From the NCBI GenBank assembly GCA_035570055.1, contig DATMLM010000023.1:5876-69875 (forward strand): a stretch of 64,000 nt of DNA, in the 5' to 3' direction. The position numbers were made by a program, and so were the translations under genes. The notes below the pieces were generated by a model. The model was not told the origin of the DNA, did not search any database, and was given only the letters and a program-made list of their open reading frames with translations. How positions within the stretch are numbered: the first letter of the stretch is position 1; the number at the start of each line of letters is the position of its first letter. Positions 31,746-39,801 of this stretch are shown here, in pieces. The stretch comes from DASRDS01 sp035570055. GTDB lineage: Bacteria > Gemmatimonadota > Gemmatimonadetes > Gemmatimonadales > Gemmatimonadaceae.

Positions 31746-33001
31746 TGGCGCTTGTCTACGACGACGTGCCCGGCTTTCATGACCCACCTCACATGGCGGG
31801 TGACGGCCGTGATGTCGGTGACCGGATCACCCTCAACCGCGATCACATCGGCATAGTAGCCGGGCGCAATCGCGCCCAGCTCCTGTTCCATGCCGAGCAA
31901 GGAAGCCGCGGTGGTGGTCGCCGTCGCGATCGCCTGCAACGGCGTCATGCCCGCCGCCACGAACTGATCGAGCTCGCGCGTGTTCTCGCCGAATCCGGTG
32001 AACACGGCGTCCGAGCCCATCGCGATCTTGACGTGCGCACGGATCGCGCGTCGCAATGTCGCGATGTTACGGCGCATGTACTCGGTGAGCGCGGTCGAGT
32101 CGGTCTCGCTGTAGCCGTATTCGGCGCGGTGGGCGATGTAGTAGCGATTGTGATCGACCGTCGGCACGTACACCGTGCCGCGCCGCACCATCTCGGCCAA
32201 CGTCGAGTCGTCCATGTCGATCGCGTGCTCGACCGACTCCGCGCCAGCCCTCACCGCGGCCTTCGCGCCGGCCGGTCCGTACGAGTGAATCGCGATCCGC
32301 TTCCCCGCGAAGTGCGCGACATCGGCCGCCGCCTTCATCTCCTCGTAGGTGAACGTCTCGTATCCTGACGTGTCGCGATCGCTGCCGGTCGAGCCGTAGA
32401 CCTTGACCCAGTCGGCGCCCGCGGCAAGTTGTTGGCGCGCGACCCGTTGAACTTCGGCTACGCCATCCGCGGTGCCCGGATCCGGTGTTGACGCGGCTCC
32501 CGGGCGGATGGGCGAGCCGTTGACGTGCAGCCCGTACCCCGCGACGAACATGCGCGGCCCGACCATGGCACCGCGATTGATGAGATCGCGCATCGCGATG
32601 TCGTCATAATCAGAGGAGCCGAGGTCGCGAACAGTCGTGACGCCGGTCTCGAGCGTCTTGCGCGCGTTCTCCTGCGCCATGAATACGGTGACTTGTGGAC
32701 CGAGCGTCCCCTGCTGCGCCCACGGGCGCGTGCCGAGGTTCGGGTCCCACCAGAACGTCATGTGCGTGTGGACGTCGATGAGGCCCGGAAGCCCGGTGTA
32801 CCGGCTCAAGTCAATGACCGTCGCTCCGGCTGGCACGGCGGCGTCGCCGGTTCCCACTTTCGTGATGCGATCGTGCTCGACGACCACCACCGCGTCGCGG
32901 TGGACCTCGCCACGCGCGTCGATCAATCGGCCAAATCGGACCGCGGTCACTTGAGCTTGGGCGCACGTGGCGAAGCCCAAAAGCAGTGTCAGTCGTCGCA
33001 T
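31742..33001 (-). CDS. Amidohydrolase family protein, exported
   Basis: 419 residues with a signal peptide (MRRLTLLLGFATCAQA). Metal-dependent TIM-barrel hydrolase motifs: LPGLIDVHTHMTFW near 80, RIAIHSYGPAGAKAAVRAGA (third His), ESVEHAIDMDD (fourth His), and GSDAVFTGFGENTRELDQFV (catalytic Asp). Resembles imidazolonepropionase/prolidase-type enzymes (COG1228) acting on peptides or cyclic amides in the periplasm. Start overlaps the TetR stop by 13 nt. Ends with the small beta domain (GAIAPGYYADVIAVEGDPVT) typical of the family. Confidence 0.87.
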   Translation of the reverse strand: MRRLTLLLGFATCAQAQVTAVRFGRLIDARGEVHRDAVVVVEHDRITKVGTGDAAVPAGATVIDLSRYTGLPGLIDVHTHMTFWWDPNLGTRPWAQQGTLGPQVTVFMAQENARKTLETGVTTVRDLGSSDYDDIAMRDLINRGAMVGPRMFVAGYGLHVNGSPIRPGAASTPDPGTADGVAEVQRVARQQLAAGADWVKVYGSTGSDRDTSGYETFTYEEMKAAADVAHFAGKRIAIHSYGPAGAKAAVRAGAESVEHAIDMDDSTLAEMVRRGTVYVPTVDHNRYYIAHRAEYGYSETDSTALTEYMRRNIATLRRAIRAHVKIAMGSDAVFTGFGENTRELDQFVAAGMTPLQAIATATTTAASLLGMEQELGAIAPGYYADVIAVEGDPVTDITAVTRHVRWVMKAGHVVVDKRQ

Positions 33002-33624
33002 GGCATAAGATAGGACACCACGAGTCGCGTCGCCTCCTCGATCAACTCGGCGAAGGGCAGCTCGGGCTCCGGCGCGGTGTCGTTGAACACAATGCGCGCT
33101 TGCAGCAGCGACGCGGCGGACGAGATCGCGAACGGGACCGCGACCTCCGGCCGCGGATGGGTGATCTCCGCCCGGTGACGGTCGAAGATGCCTTGGAGCG
33201 CCGTGAGCGTTCGCGCGTTGTGCGCCGCGGCGCGCTCGCGAAACTCGCTCGACGGGTGCGATCTCGCGTACAGGAGCAACGCCCGTACGAGTCGAGCGTG
33301 CCGGCGATACCCCTCGGCGATGCCCGTCACGAGCGCGTGCGCCACCTCGGCCAGCGATGCGCGCTGGAACCGGTCGCTCGACAGGGAGCGGGTGTTCGTC
33401 GCGCCGAAGCGCTCGAAGAAACGCGTGTAGACCGCGCGCAGAATCGCATCCTTGTCGGGAAACCGCCGGTAGACGATGCCGAGCGATACGCCTGCTCGCT
33501 CGGCGATGGCCCGGAGCGTCGCGGCGTCGGCCCCTCCCTCTTTTAATAGCTCCTGGGCGGATTCAAGGAGGTGCTCAGTCGTGTCCCGGCTCCGCTGCTG
33601 CAACGCGGGAAGCGGTTCGTCCAT
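32989..33624 (-). CDS. TetR family transcriptional regulator
   Basis: 211 residues from ATG 33624; GTG 33630 would add two. The N-terminal TetR helix-turn-helix is clear: TTEHLLESAQELLKEGGADA, ATLRAIAERAGVSLGIVYRR, FPDKDAILRAVYTRFFERFG. The C-terminal ligand domain has no recognisable specificity. First gene of the operon with amidohydrolase, cytochrome and methyltransferase. It faces away from the aspartyl protease gene across about 34 bp filled by two inverted repeats and overlapping promoters, so it likely represses itself and that neighbour. Confidence 0.9.
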   Translation of the reverse strand: MDEPLPALQQRSRDTTEHLLESAQELLKEGGADAATLRAIAERAGVSLGIVYRRFPDKDAILRAVYTRFFERFGATNTRSLSSDRFQRASLAEVAHALVTGIAEGYRRHARLVRALLLYARSHPSSEFRERAAAHNARTLTALQGIFDRHRAEITHPRPEVAVPFAISSAASLLQARIVFNDTAPEPELPFAELIEEATRLVVSYLMPCDD

Positions 33625-33665
33625 TGACACATGTCAAATGTGATCGTATGATCACATTATGTCAA
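33624..33665. promoter_or_regulatory. Overlapping divergent promoters and TetR operators
   Basis: Inverted repeat TTGACA-CA-TGTCAA at 33624-33637 and perfect inverted repeat AATGTGATC-GTAT-GATCACATT at 33637-33658. Plus-strand promoter: TTGACA at 33624, 17 bp, TATGAT at 33647-33652, with ATG 33659 six bases later. Minus-strand promoter: TTGACA read from 33665 to 33660, 17 bp, CACATT (33642-33637), then GTG 33630 seven bases on. Both transcripts would start at or next to the start codon. The longer repeat covers the plus -10, the expected place for a repressor. Confidence 0.7.
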
Positions 33666-34750
33666 CAGTGCTACCGTTCAGATTGAGATCGCATCACGTC
33701 TTCCTCGACGCGCGGATCAACGGCGCGCCCGCCTCGCTCGTCCTCGATACCGGCTCCGGCATGTGCGCGCTCGACGCCACGTGGGCGACCACCGTGGGGC
33801 TCACACCGTCGGCGAAAGACGCTCGGGTGGTGGGCACCGACAACATGAGCATCGCCCTCGCGACCATAGGCTCGCTCGCGCTCGGCGACTCGGTCGAGCT
33901 TCGCGACGAACCGGCCGCACTCGTGCCGCTCCACGATGTCAGCGCCAGACATGGGCAGGTGGTGCACGGAACCATCGGCTATGGGCTTTTCATGCGATAC
34001 GTCGTCGAGATCGACTACGCGTCGCGCATGCTGCGACTGCATGACCCGGCGACATTCATCTATCAGGGCGATGGCGAGCGCATCCCGGTGGATCTCTCGA
34101 AGCGCGTCCCGATCCTGGCGGCGGAGCTCGTCGCGAACGGCACGACGATCCCCGTTCGACTGCTCCTCGACCTCGGCACCAGCGGGTACGCCTCCGTACT
34201 CACGAAAGCGTTCGTCGATCGGCACGCGAACGCACTCGGTGGATCGTCTCGCGAGCGGCTGATCGGTACCGGCGTCGGCGGATCGGCGCACGGACGCGTG
34301 GCGACGCTCGACGCCTTGCGACTCGGCAACGTGCGCGTGCCGCATCCGTACGTCGCCATGCCGTCGGACGCGCGCGGCTTCTTCGGAGTAACCTGGGTCG
34401 ATGGCACGCTCGGCGCGCCGGTCTTGAGCCGCACACGGTTGATTCTGGATTACCCGCACCAGCACGTCATCATCGAGCCCGCGACGGCGATGGACGCACC
34501 GTTCGCGGTTGACCGGAGCGGCCTCGCGTTCCGCGCCGAGGGCCCGGACTTCGCGACCGTCGTGGTCGACGACGTCGCTCAGGGGTCTGCGGCGGCTCGC
34601 GCGGGGATCGCGGCAGGGGATGTCATTCGGACTATCGATGGACGCCCGGTCAGAGGAGAGTCGATCGACTGGCTCGACGAAATGTTTACGCGCGCTGGCG
34701 CGACGTACTCGCTCGGTCTCGAGCGCGAGGTGTCGCTCACCCTCGAATGA
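33659..34750 (+). CDS. Retropepsin-like aspartyl protease with C-terminal PDZ domain
   Basis: 363 residues. Two aspartyl-protease halves: PASLVLDTGSGMCALDATW (about 23-41) and PVRLLLDLGTSGYASVLTKA (about 160-180), each with the catalytic D-(T/L)-G-(S/T) turn, followed by a PDZ domain at the end (GSAAARAGIAAGDVIRTIDG, RPVRGESIDWLDEMF). Family members (PF13650) are membrane-linked or periplasmic; here no signal peptide is visible from ATG 33659, which is fixed by the promoter spacing. Divergent from, and likely controlled by, the TetR regulator. Confidence 0.85.
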   Translation: MSTVLPFRLRSHHVFLDARINGAPASLVLDTGSGMCALDATWATTVGLTPSAKDARVVGTDNMSIALATIGSLALGDSVELRDEPAALVPLHDVSARHGQVVHGTIGYGLFMRYVVEIDYASRMLRLHDPATFIYQGDGERIPVDLSKRVPILAAELVANGTTIPVRLLLDLGTSGYASVLTKAFVDRHANALGGSSRERLIGTGVGGSAHGRVATLDALRLGNVRVPHPYVAMPSDARGFFGVTWVDGTLGAPVLSRTRLILDYPHQHVIIEPATAMDAPFAVDRSGLAFRAEGPDFATVVVDDVAQGSAAARAGIAAGDVIRTIDGRPVRGESIDWLDEMFTRAGATYSLGLEREVSLTLE

Positions 34751-34757
34751 GCTTCAT

Positions 34758-34763
34758 TATATT
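34758..34763 (+). promoter_or_regulatory. -10 element of a near-leaderless promoter
   Basis: TATATT eight bases before ATG 34772. No good -35 at 16-18 bp. Placed like the other -10 boxes in this window that sit directly before start codons. Confidence 0.4.
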
Positions 34764-34771
34764 GGCGTTCG

Positions 34772-36502
34772 ATGCAACGACGCCTGGCGACGCTGCTGCT
34801 CCTGGCGGTTGCCTGCACGGATCCCCCGAGCTCCCCAGGTTTGGGTCCTGGCGTGAGCTCGTTACCGCGGCGGGGGCCGACCTTGGCGATCGTGTTCATC
34901 CCGAACCAGGTCGCGCAGGGGCAGGACGCTGCCTTTACCATCACACTTCCGCCCGCGGCGTACGCAGGCGGCATCCCGCTCATCTTCACGTTCTCCGGTG
35001 AGGCCACCGGGGTCGACACACTCACCCTGCCGCCAGACAGCAGCGGACAGCCACTCAAAGGCGACATCCAGGTTCCCGCTGATGCGCCAGACGGTGTGCT
35101 GTCGGTGGCGATCAATCTGCCGACCACCGGACAGCGTGCCACGACCACGCTGACCATCAAAGACACGCAAGCCCCGCAGCTCACCATGAGTGGCCTCACG
35201 GCCCGCGTCGCCGGATTCGACGCGCGGAATCTGCTCCTCGCCGGGACCACCGACACGATCGTCGTCTCGGCCACCGACAATCACGCGCTGGCCCGGGTCG
35301 GGTGGAGTATCAACGCACCTGTCTCGCTTGGCGACTCGGTGCCCGTGTCGGGCATCGCGACTACGGTGAGCCTGCCGATCCCGGTCGCCGCATCGCTCGC
35401 CGGCGATTCACTCTCGCTCAGCGTGTTCGCGGCCGATAGCGATGGCAATGTCGTGACGGTGAGTCAGCCCGGCGTGCTCGTGGCGCGGGTGACGACGCAT
35501 CCCGTGCAGAGTGTTCCCCGAGGGGGGCGCATCACCGACATCGCGTTCGACTCCCTTCGCGGTCTCCTCTATCTCGCGAAACCCGACAGTCAGATCGTCG
35601 CGGTGCTGTCGCTCAGCGGACTCACGTATCAGGCACCGATACCGGTCAACGGTACGCCGGTCGCGGTCGATCTCTCGCCCGGCGGCGACTCGCTCATCGT
35701 CGGCCTCGCGTCGCCCGCGACCGCGGCCATCGTCAGTCTCACATCGCCTTCGCATCCTCTCATCGGTACGATGCCATTCGGTACCACGGACACGCTGAGG
35801 TCCATGCGCGTGACGGGCGACAATAAAGCGCTGGCGTTCGCCAACTCCGCGGCGGTGGAGCTCGATCTCGCGAGTGGAGCGACGCAGGCACTCGCGTCGT
35901 CTGGCCCCGGCTGCCTGGGTCGTCCCACGCGGAGCGGCGACCATACGCACGTCATGCTCCTCAACTGTCCGACGCAAGTGTACGTCTCGACGACGCACAG
36001 CTTCGAAAGCGGCGGATATCTCGGCGCTCCGACTGGAGGCGTGAACACGTTCACGAGCGCGAATGCCTCCGGGTCCCTGGTCTATCAGATCAATCACGTG
36101 TTGGTCGACTCGACGATCAGCGTGGTGTTCGCGGGCGGGTATGATCAGGCGTACGGCGCGGCCGTGGCGCCGAATGGGATTGATTTCTATGTCGGCGAAG
36201 GGTCCGCCGACTCGCTGCCCGGGGTCTATCTGCACTACGTGCGGCCAACGACGTCGCCCGTCGAGATCTCTCTGGTACCACACCCCGCGTATGAGCTAGC
36301 GATCGATCGGAGCGGGACTACGCTGATTGGCATTACGGCCGACACTATTTTCGCCATCGATCTGACGCAGGCGACCGCGGCGCACGTGGCCACCAAGCAC
36401 ACGAGCCGCCGCGTTCGACGCGCGACGGCCCGGTGTGCTCAGCCTGGGGCTTTTCAGTTGCAGCTGCCGGGCACAATGCGGTGCGTCAACAGGTCGACCT
36501 GA
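34772..36502 (+). CDS. Beta-propeller/Ig-like lipoprotein of unknown function
   Basis: 576 residues. Lipoprotein signal MQRRLATLLLLAVACTD with Cys15. Residues about 30-230 are Ig-like beta sequence (QGQDAAFTITLPPAAYAGG, ATTTLTIKDTQAPQLTMSG, DTIVVSATDNHALARVGWSI). From about 245 a seven-bladed-propeller-like pattern follows (RITDIAFDSLRGLLYLAKPD, PVAVDLSPGGDSLIVGLA, AYGAAVAPNGIDFYVGEG). Gemmatimonadota-type genomes carry many such surface lipoproteins. The last ~35 residues (KHTSRRVRRATARC and on) are basic and unlike the rest, and the final 49 nt overlap the convergent gene, so the tail may be a read-through extension. Confidence 0.7.
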   Translation: MQRRLATLLLLAVACTDPPSSPGLGPGVSSLPRRGPTLAIVFIPNQVAQGQDAAFTITLPPAAYAGGIPLIFTFSGEATGVDTLTLPPDSSGQPLKGDIQVPADAPDGVLSVAINLPTTGQRATTTLTIKDTQAPQLTMSGLTARVAGFDARNLLLAGTTDTIVVSATDNHALARVGWSINAPVSLGDSVPVSGIATTVSLPIPVAASLAGDSLSLSVFAADSDGNVVTVSQPGVLVARVTTHPVQSVPRGGRITDIAFDSLRGLLYLAKPDSQIVAVLSLSGLTYQAPIPVNGTPVAVDLSPGGDSLIVGLASPATAAIVSLTSPSHPLIGTMPFGTTDTLRSMRVTGDNKALAFANSAAVELDLASGATQALASSGPGCLGRPTRSGDHTHVMLLNCPTQVYVSTTHSFESGGYLGAPTGGVNTFTSANASGSLVYQINHVLVDSTISVVFAGGYDQAYGAAVAPNGIDFYVGEGSADSLPGVYLHYVRPTTSPVEISLVPHPAYELAIDRSGTTLIGITADTIFAIDLTQATAAHVATKHTSRRVRRATARCAQPGAFQLQLPGTMRCVNRST

Positions 36503-37332
36503 CACGTCAGCGCGATCTGGCCGGTCTCGACGTTGTACACGTTGAGCGGCACGAACTCCGTACCGTTGAACGTGACGACCACGTGGCGTTGCACCGTCTC
36601 GTTCTTGGTGACCGCGCCGGTGACCGTCAGGTTCCACGTCGCCCAACGCGTCCACGTGCCGCTCATCGGATAGATCTCGCCGTTGCGCGGGTGATTGAAC
36701 GTGACCGACGACGCCGTGTCATACGCGATACCGGCGTAGTTCCGGGTGTTCACGGAGCCGACGACGTTGATCGTGTCGTGCACGAGCGCGTTCGCGTTCC
36801 AGACGTGCGCGGTGGCCGAGTCGAGCGTCGGGCTGCCCATGACGGACGAGTTGCGCACCCGGTCGGCGTGCTGTGTCCAGTTCCCGCTGACATCAGCCAG
36901 GTCCTCATCCCACGTGCCCACGTACTCGACGGAATCGACTGCGGGGCTCCATGACGTGGCGCACGCGCCATTCGCGAACCACTCGCGCGTGCGATTGAAG
37001 CTGATCGTGTCTTGGAGGTTCCGGCCGAAGTAGTAGTTGATCATGACCGTCGTGCTCGGACCGCAGGGTCCGGCCGACGCGGACATGCCGCCGAAGCGTG
37101 AGCTCGGCGAGCCGACCATCAGGCCGAAGTTCGTGCCACCTTGGCCTTCGGTGCCGAAGTCCGCGGCATCGCCCGCCGCGTCCGGGGCCGACACAGTGGC
37201 CACGTCGTTCGAGACTTGCTGGTCGGATACGGCCGGCGTGCTGTTCGGGGACGTGGCGCTGCCGGAGCAGGCCGCGAGGGCGGCGACCATGATCGCGGCC
37301 CCTATCGTGGTTGTGAACTTTACGTGCGACAT
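36454..37332 (-). CDS. Hypothetical lipoprotein
   Basis: 292 residues from ATG 37332, with ribosome site GGGAGG seven bases upstream. Lipoprotein signal MSHVKFTTTIGAAIMVAALAAC (Cys near 22), then a low-complexity linker (SGSATSPNSTPAVSDQ). The remaining ~240 residues are beta-rich with two possible disulfide cysteine pairs (GPCGPSTT/NGACATSW, and TCQVDLL/GSCN). No recognised domain. Probably a surface lipoprotein; its 3' end overlaps the convergent propeller lipoprotein gene by 49 nt. Confidence 0.72.
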   Translation of the reverse strand: MSHVKFTTTIGAAIMVAALAACSGSATSPNSTPAVSDQQVSNDVATVSAPDAAGDAADFGTEGQGGTNFGLMVGSPSSRFGGMSASAGPCGPSTTVMINYYFGRNLQDTISFNRTREWFANGACATSWSPAVDSVEYVGTWDEDLADVSGNWTQHADRVRNSSVMGSPTLDSATAHVWNANALVHDTINVVGSVNTRNYAGIAYDTASSVTFNHPRNGEIYPMSGTWTRWATWNLTVTGAVTKNETVQRHVVVTFNGTEFVPLNVYNVETGQIALTCQVDLLTHRIVPGSCN

Positions 37333-37401
37333 CGGTTTCGCCTCCCTGGGTTGAAATTCTGTCAGGGAGACGGAGGCCATTTCGCGGCCGTTAAGTGGCC
37401 A

Positions 37402-37451
37402 TCAAAAGAAACAGCCGGCCGGGGTCATTGCGTGACGACTCCGGCCGGCTG
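37402..37451 (-). terminator. Rho-independent terminator
   Basis: On the minus strand an 11-bp perfect stem (CAGCCGGCCGG with CCGGCCGGCTG, 37412-37451) is followed at once by TTTCTTTT. It lies 17 bp past the stop of the small histidine-rich gene. This is the only convincing intrinsic terminator I see in the window. The direct repeat GCGTGACGA flanks one side of the stem. Confidence 0.85.
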
Positions 37452-37467
37452 CGTGACGAACGTCTGT

Positions 37468-37740
37468 TTATTTATCGAAGTCCAGGCAGGTGTGCAGCTG
37501 GGCCAGCGCCGCGTCAATCGCGTGAATCGCATCGACGCGATGGCCACCGAAGTCGTGCGCCGCATGCTGCAGATGCTCCTTCGCATGCTCGAGCGAATGG
37601 ATGGCGGCCCAGATCTCTGGGTGCGGCTCGTTCGCCGTGACGACGACCGGCGCGAGGGTCACGACTGGCGCGGGCGCCGGGGCGCTGCGCGTTCCGATGA
37701 AGCCCATGAATGCCAACGCTGCGAAGGCTGTCCGGATCAT
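37468..37740 (-). CDS. Small histidine-rich exported protein
   Basis: 90 residues from ATG 37740 (AGGAG ten bases upstream; a longer frame to 38367 is antisense to a real gene). Signal peptide MIRTAFAALAFMGFIGTRSA, then VVTLAPVVVTANEPHPEIW and a His-rich helix pair (SLEHAKEHLQHAAHDFGGHR, then HAIDAALAQLHTCLDFDK). The regular spacing of His and acidic residues suggests metal binding in the periplasm, possibly copper or zinc; that is inference. Ends at the strong terminator. Confidence 0.65.
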   Translation of the reverse strand: MIRTAFAALAFMGFIGTRSAPAPAPVVTLAPVVVTANEPHPEIWAAIHSLEHAKEHLQHAAHDFGGHRVDAIHAIDAALAQLHTCLDFDK

Positions 37741-37796
37741 GCGGTGTCTCCTGGTTGTGAGTGACGACGATATGAGACGATCGAACGCACAACACG

Positions 37797-38384
37797 TTAG
37801 GGACGGCCGAATCGACCCTCGATCTGTCCTTGCGCCAGCACGTGCCCACGCATCAGGAACGTCAAGGTGGCGAGCGTCGTCCCCGGACCGGCGCCGTTCA
37901 ACGCCGGCACATCCAGGGCTGAGACGGTGAAGAGGTAGCGATGCGGCTTGTCGCCCGGCGGTGGGCATGGCCCACCATACGCGTGCATGCCGAAATCGGA
38001 GTACCCGGTGACACCGCCACCGGGCGTCGCGGCGGCGCCCGCGTTCTCGGCGAGGCTCGTGACGTTGGCCGGGATGTTGAACACGAGCCAGTGCACGTAA
38101 CCGATTCCCGTCGGTGCATCCGGATCCCAGAGCGTGACCGCGAAGCTCTTGGTCTCCGCCGGGAATCCGCTCCACGCGAGTTGTGGCGAGGCGTTGCCGC
38201 CCGTGCAACCGAAGCTGTTGAACACGGTCTGCATCGGCAGCGAGCCGCCCGCCTTGAACGTCGTGCTCGTGACCGTGATCAGTTTCGCGCTGCTCGGCTT
38301 CTGCGGCGCGACCGGCGTGGGCATCTGCGCCACCGCCGTCGTCGCGGTCCAGAACATCGCCATGCACAATGCCAGTCGTCGCAT
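37797..38384 (-). CDS. YbhB/YbcL (PEBP, Raf kinase inhibitor-like) family protein, exported
   Basis: 195 residues from ATG 38384 (signal MRRLALCMAMFWTATTAVAQ). Family blocks are complete: LITVTSTTFKAGGSLP, ASPQLAWSGFPAETKSFAV, LWDPDAPTGIGYVHWLVFNI, YGGPCPPPGDKPHRYLFTVS. PEBP-fold proteins bind phosphate-like or amine ligands; bacterial members have no settled role. Two cysteines in NSFGCTGG and GGPCPPP may matter for its extracytoplasmic fold. Divergent from the DinB gene. Confidence 0.9.
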   Translation of the reverse strand: MRRLALCMAMFWTATTAVAQMPTPVAPQKPSSAKLITVTSTTFKAGGSLPMQTVFNSFGCTGGNASPQLAWSGFPAETKSFAVTLWDPDAPTGIGYVHWLVFNIPANVTSLAENAGAAATPGGGVTGYSDFGMHAYGGPCPPPGDKPHRYLFTVSALDVPALNGAGPGTTLATLTFLMRGHVLAQGQIEGRFGRP

Positions 38385-38481
38385 GCGGGGCAAGCTAGTC
38401 GCGCCAGGTCGCGATGTCACGTGGCCGTCAGGGAAATTTTCCCTCTTCCCGCGTCTCGTCTACGTGACGATACTTGGGGCC

Positions 38482-39048
38482 ATGCGATACTCATTAGCAG
38501 TCATCGTCGCGGCCGCCACGATAGCGGGTGCGGCCCGCGCGCAGGACGTCCCGAATCGCGCAGACGCGATCGAGATCCGCAAGCAGTTCATGAACGACCT
38601 CGACACCCTCCACGCGAAATTCACGGCGCTCGCCAACGCCATCCCCGCCGAGAAATACTCGTGGCGCCCCGCGCCGGGCGTGCGATCCATCGGCGAGGTC
38701 TTCATGCATGTGTCGAGCGAGTTCTATGTCTGGGCGCCCATCTCGTACGGCGCGAAGGCGTCGCCGGTCATCGGCACTACGAGTGACGCCGTGATGAAGC
38801 AGTACGAGTCGAAGTCGACGAAAGCCGACGTGCTCAAGGCGCTGAAGGACGGATTCGCGTACACGCGGGCGAGCATCGACGGACTCGATCCGAACGCGCT
38901 CGTGGGAACGAGAAAGCTCTACGACGGGCAGCTGACCGGCACGATCATCGAAGCGTCGTTCGGCATGGCCGGTGATCTCCACGAGCATCTCGGGCAGCTC
39001 ATCGCTTATGCACGCATGAACGGAATCACTCCGCCCTGGAGTAAGTAA
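38482..39048 (+). CDS. DinB family protein, exported
   Basis: 188 residues from ATG 38482 (signal MRYSLAVIVAAATIAGAARA). DinB four-helix bundle pattern: RKQFMNDLDTLHAKFTALAN, then AEKYSWRPAPGVRSIGEVFM (W-x-P and first metal His in HVSSEF), and a C-terminal DLHEHLGQLIAYARMNGI supplying the two other His ligands. Unlike most DinB proteins it carries a signal peptide, as is common in this phylum. Possibly a thiol-dependent or metal-dependent transferase; substrate unknown. GATACT eight bases before the ATG is a possible -10. Confidence 0.85.
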   Translation: MRYSLAVIVAAATIAGAARAQDVPNRADAIEIRKQFMNDLDTLHAKFTALANAIPAEKYSWRPAPGVRSIGEVFMHVSSEFYVWAPISYGAKASPVIGTTSDAVMKQYESKSTKADVLKALKDGFAYTRASIDGLDPNALVGTRKLYDGQLTGTIIEASFGMAGDLHEHLGQLIAYARMNGITPPWSK

Positions 39049-39158
39049 CGCCGTGTAACAGGCGCATCGCCGTGCGCACGCTGTAGATAGCGCACGGCGT
39101 CACTTTCGATCTCGCATACACGTAGTATTCGACGTCCCTTGAATCGGGTGTACGTCGT

Positions 39159-39797
39159 GTGATGCGGGTATTCCTGTGTTGTGCGGCGGCCGGCGGCGCG
39201 TTTCTCGTCCTGCAGTTCCTGCTCGGCGTCCTCGGTGTTCACCATCGCCATCACGGTGGTCATCACGTCAGCCATCATCACGGTGGCCGGCTTGGTGGTC
39301 GCGTCGGTGCTCGCGCGGGTGGACGCGCCGGCGGACGTCACGGCGCCAAGATGGCGCGGACGCGCTGGGGCAGCTACCTCACAAACCTCCAATCGATTGC
39401 GGCCGCCTTCGCGTTCTTCGGCCTAGGCGGAGCGGCTGTCCTTTCGAGCGGCGCGGCCGTGTGGAGCGCCGTCGCGGTTGGCGCGGTCGCGGCTGTGGCG
39501 GCAGCCAGCGGAGTCGCGGCACTACTGCGGTCGATGACCGCGTTCGAAAGTGACGGCTCGTTGCCAATCGACGCCGCGATTGGCGCGCTTGGGCAGGTGT
39601 ACGTGTCGATCCCGGCCCGTCAGGCGGGACGCGGCAAGGTGCACGTGACCGTGCGGGATCGCCTCGTCGAGTACGAGGCGCTCACGAACGGCGAGGCGCT
39701 CGCGTCGGGTGAGCCGGTGTTGGTGACGGACGTCGTCGGCACCGATGCACTCGTGGTGTGCGCGGTCGATGAACCTACTCTTCTCCAAGGAAACTGA
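39159..39797 (+). CDS. NfeD-like (YqiJ/YuaF) membrane protein with histidine-rich loop
   Basis: 212 residues. Membrane helix (FLCCAAAGGAFLVLQFLLGV), then an unusual His/Gly/Arg-rich cytoplasmic or periplasmic loop (HHRHHGGHHVSHHHGG, then repeats of GGR/GAR). Two further helices follow (AAAFAFFGLGGAAVL, AVGAVAAVAAASGVAAL), then an OB-fold of the NfeD kind (GALGQVYVSIPARQAGRGKV, VHVTVRDRLVEYEAL, GEPVLVTDVVGTDALVV). NfeD proteins partner with flotillins; the flotillin gene begins 4 bp after this stop, which settles the pairing. Confidence 0.85.
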   Translation: MMRVFLCCAAAGGAFLVLQFLLGVLGVHHRHHGGHHVSHHHGGRLGGRVGARAGGRAGGRHGAKMARTRWGSYLTNLQSIAAAFAFFGLGGAAVLSSGAAVWSAVAVGAVAAVAAASGVAALLRSMTAFESDGSLPIDAAIGALGQVYVSIPARQAGRGKVHVTVRDRLVEYEALTNGEALASGEPVLVTDVVGTDALVVCAVDEPTLLQGN

Positions 39798-39801
39798 TTG
39801 T

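Noticed and set aside
38134..38481. N-terminal extension of the DinB gene
   Set aside because: Antisense to the YbhB gene; ATG 38482 gives a proper signal peptide.
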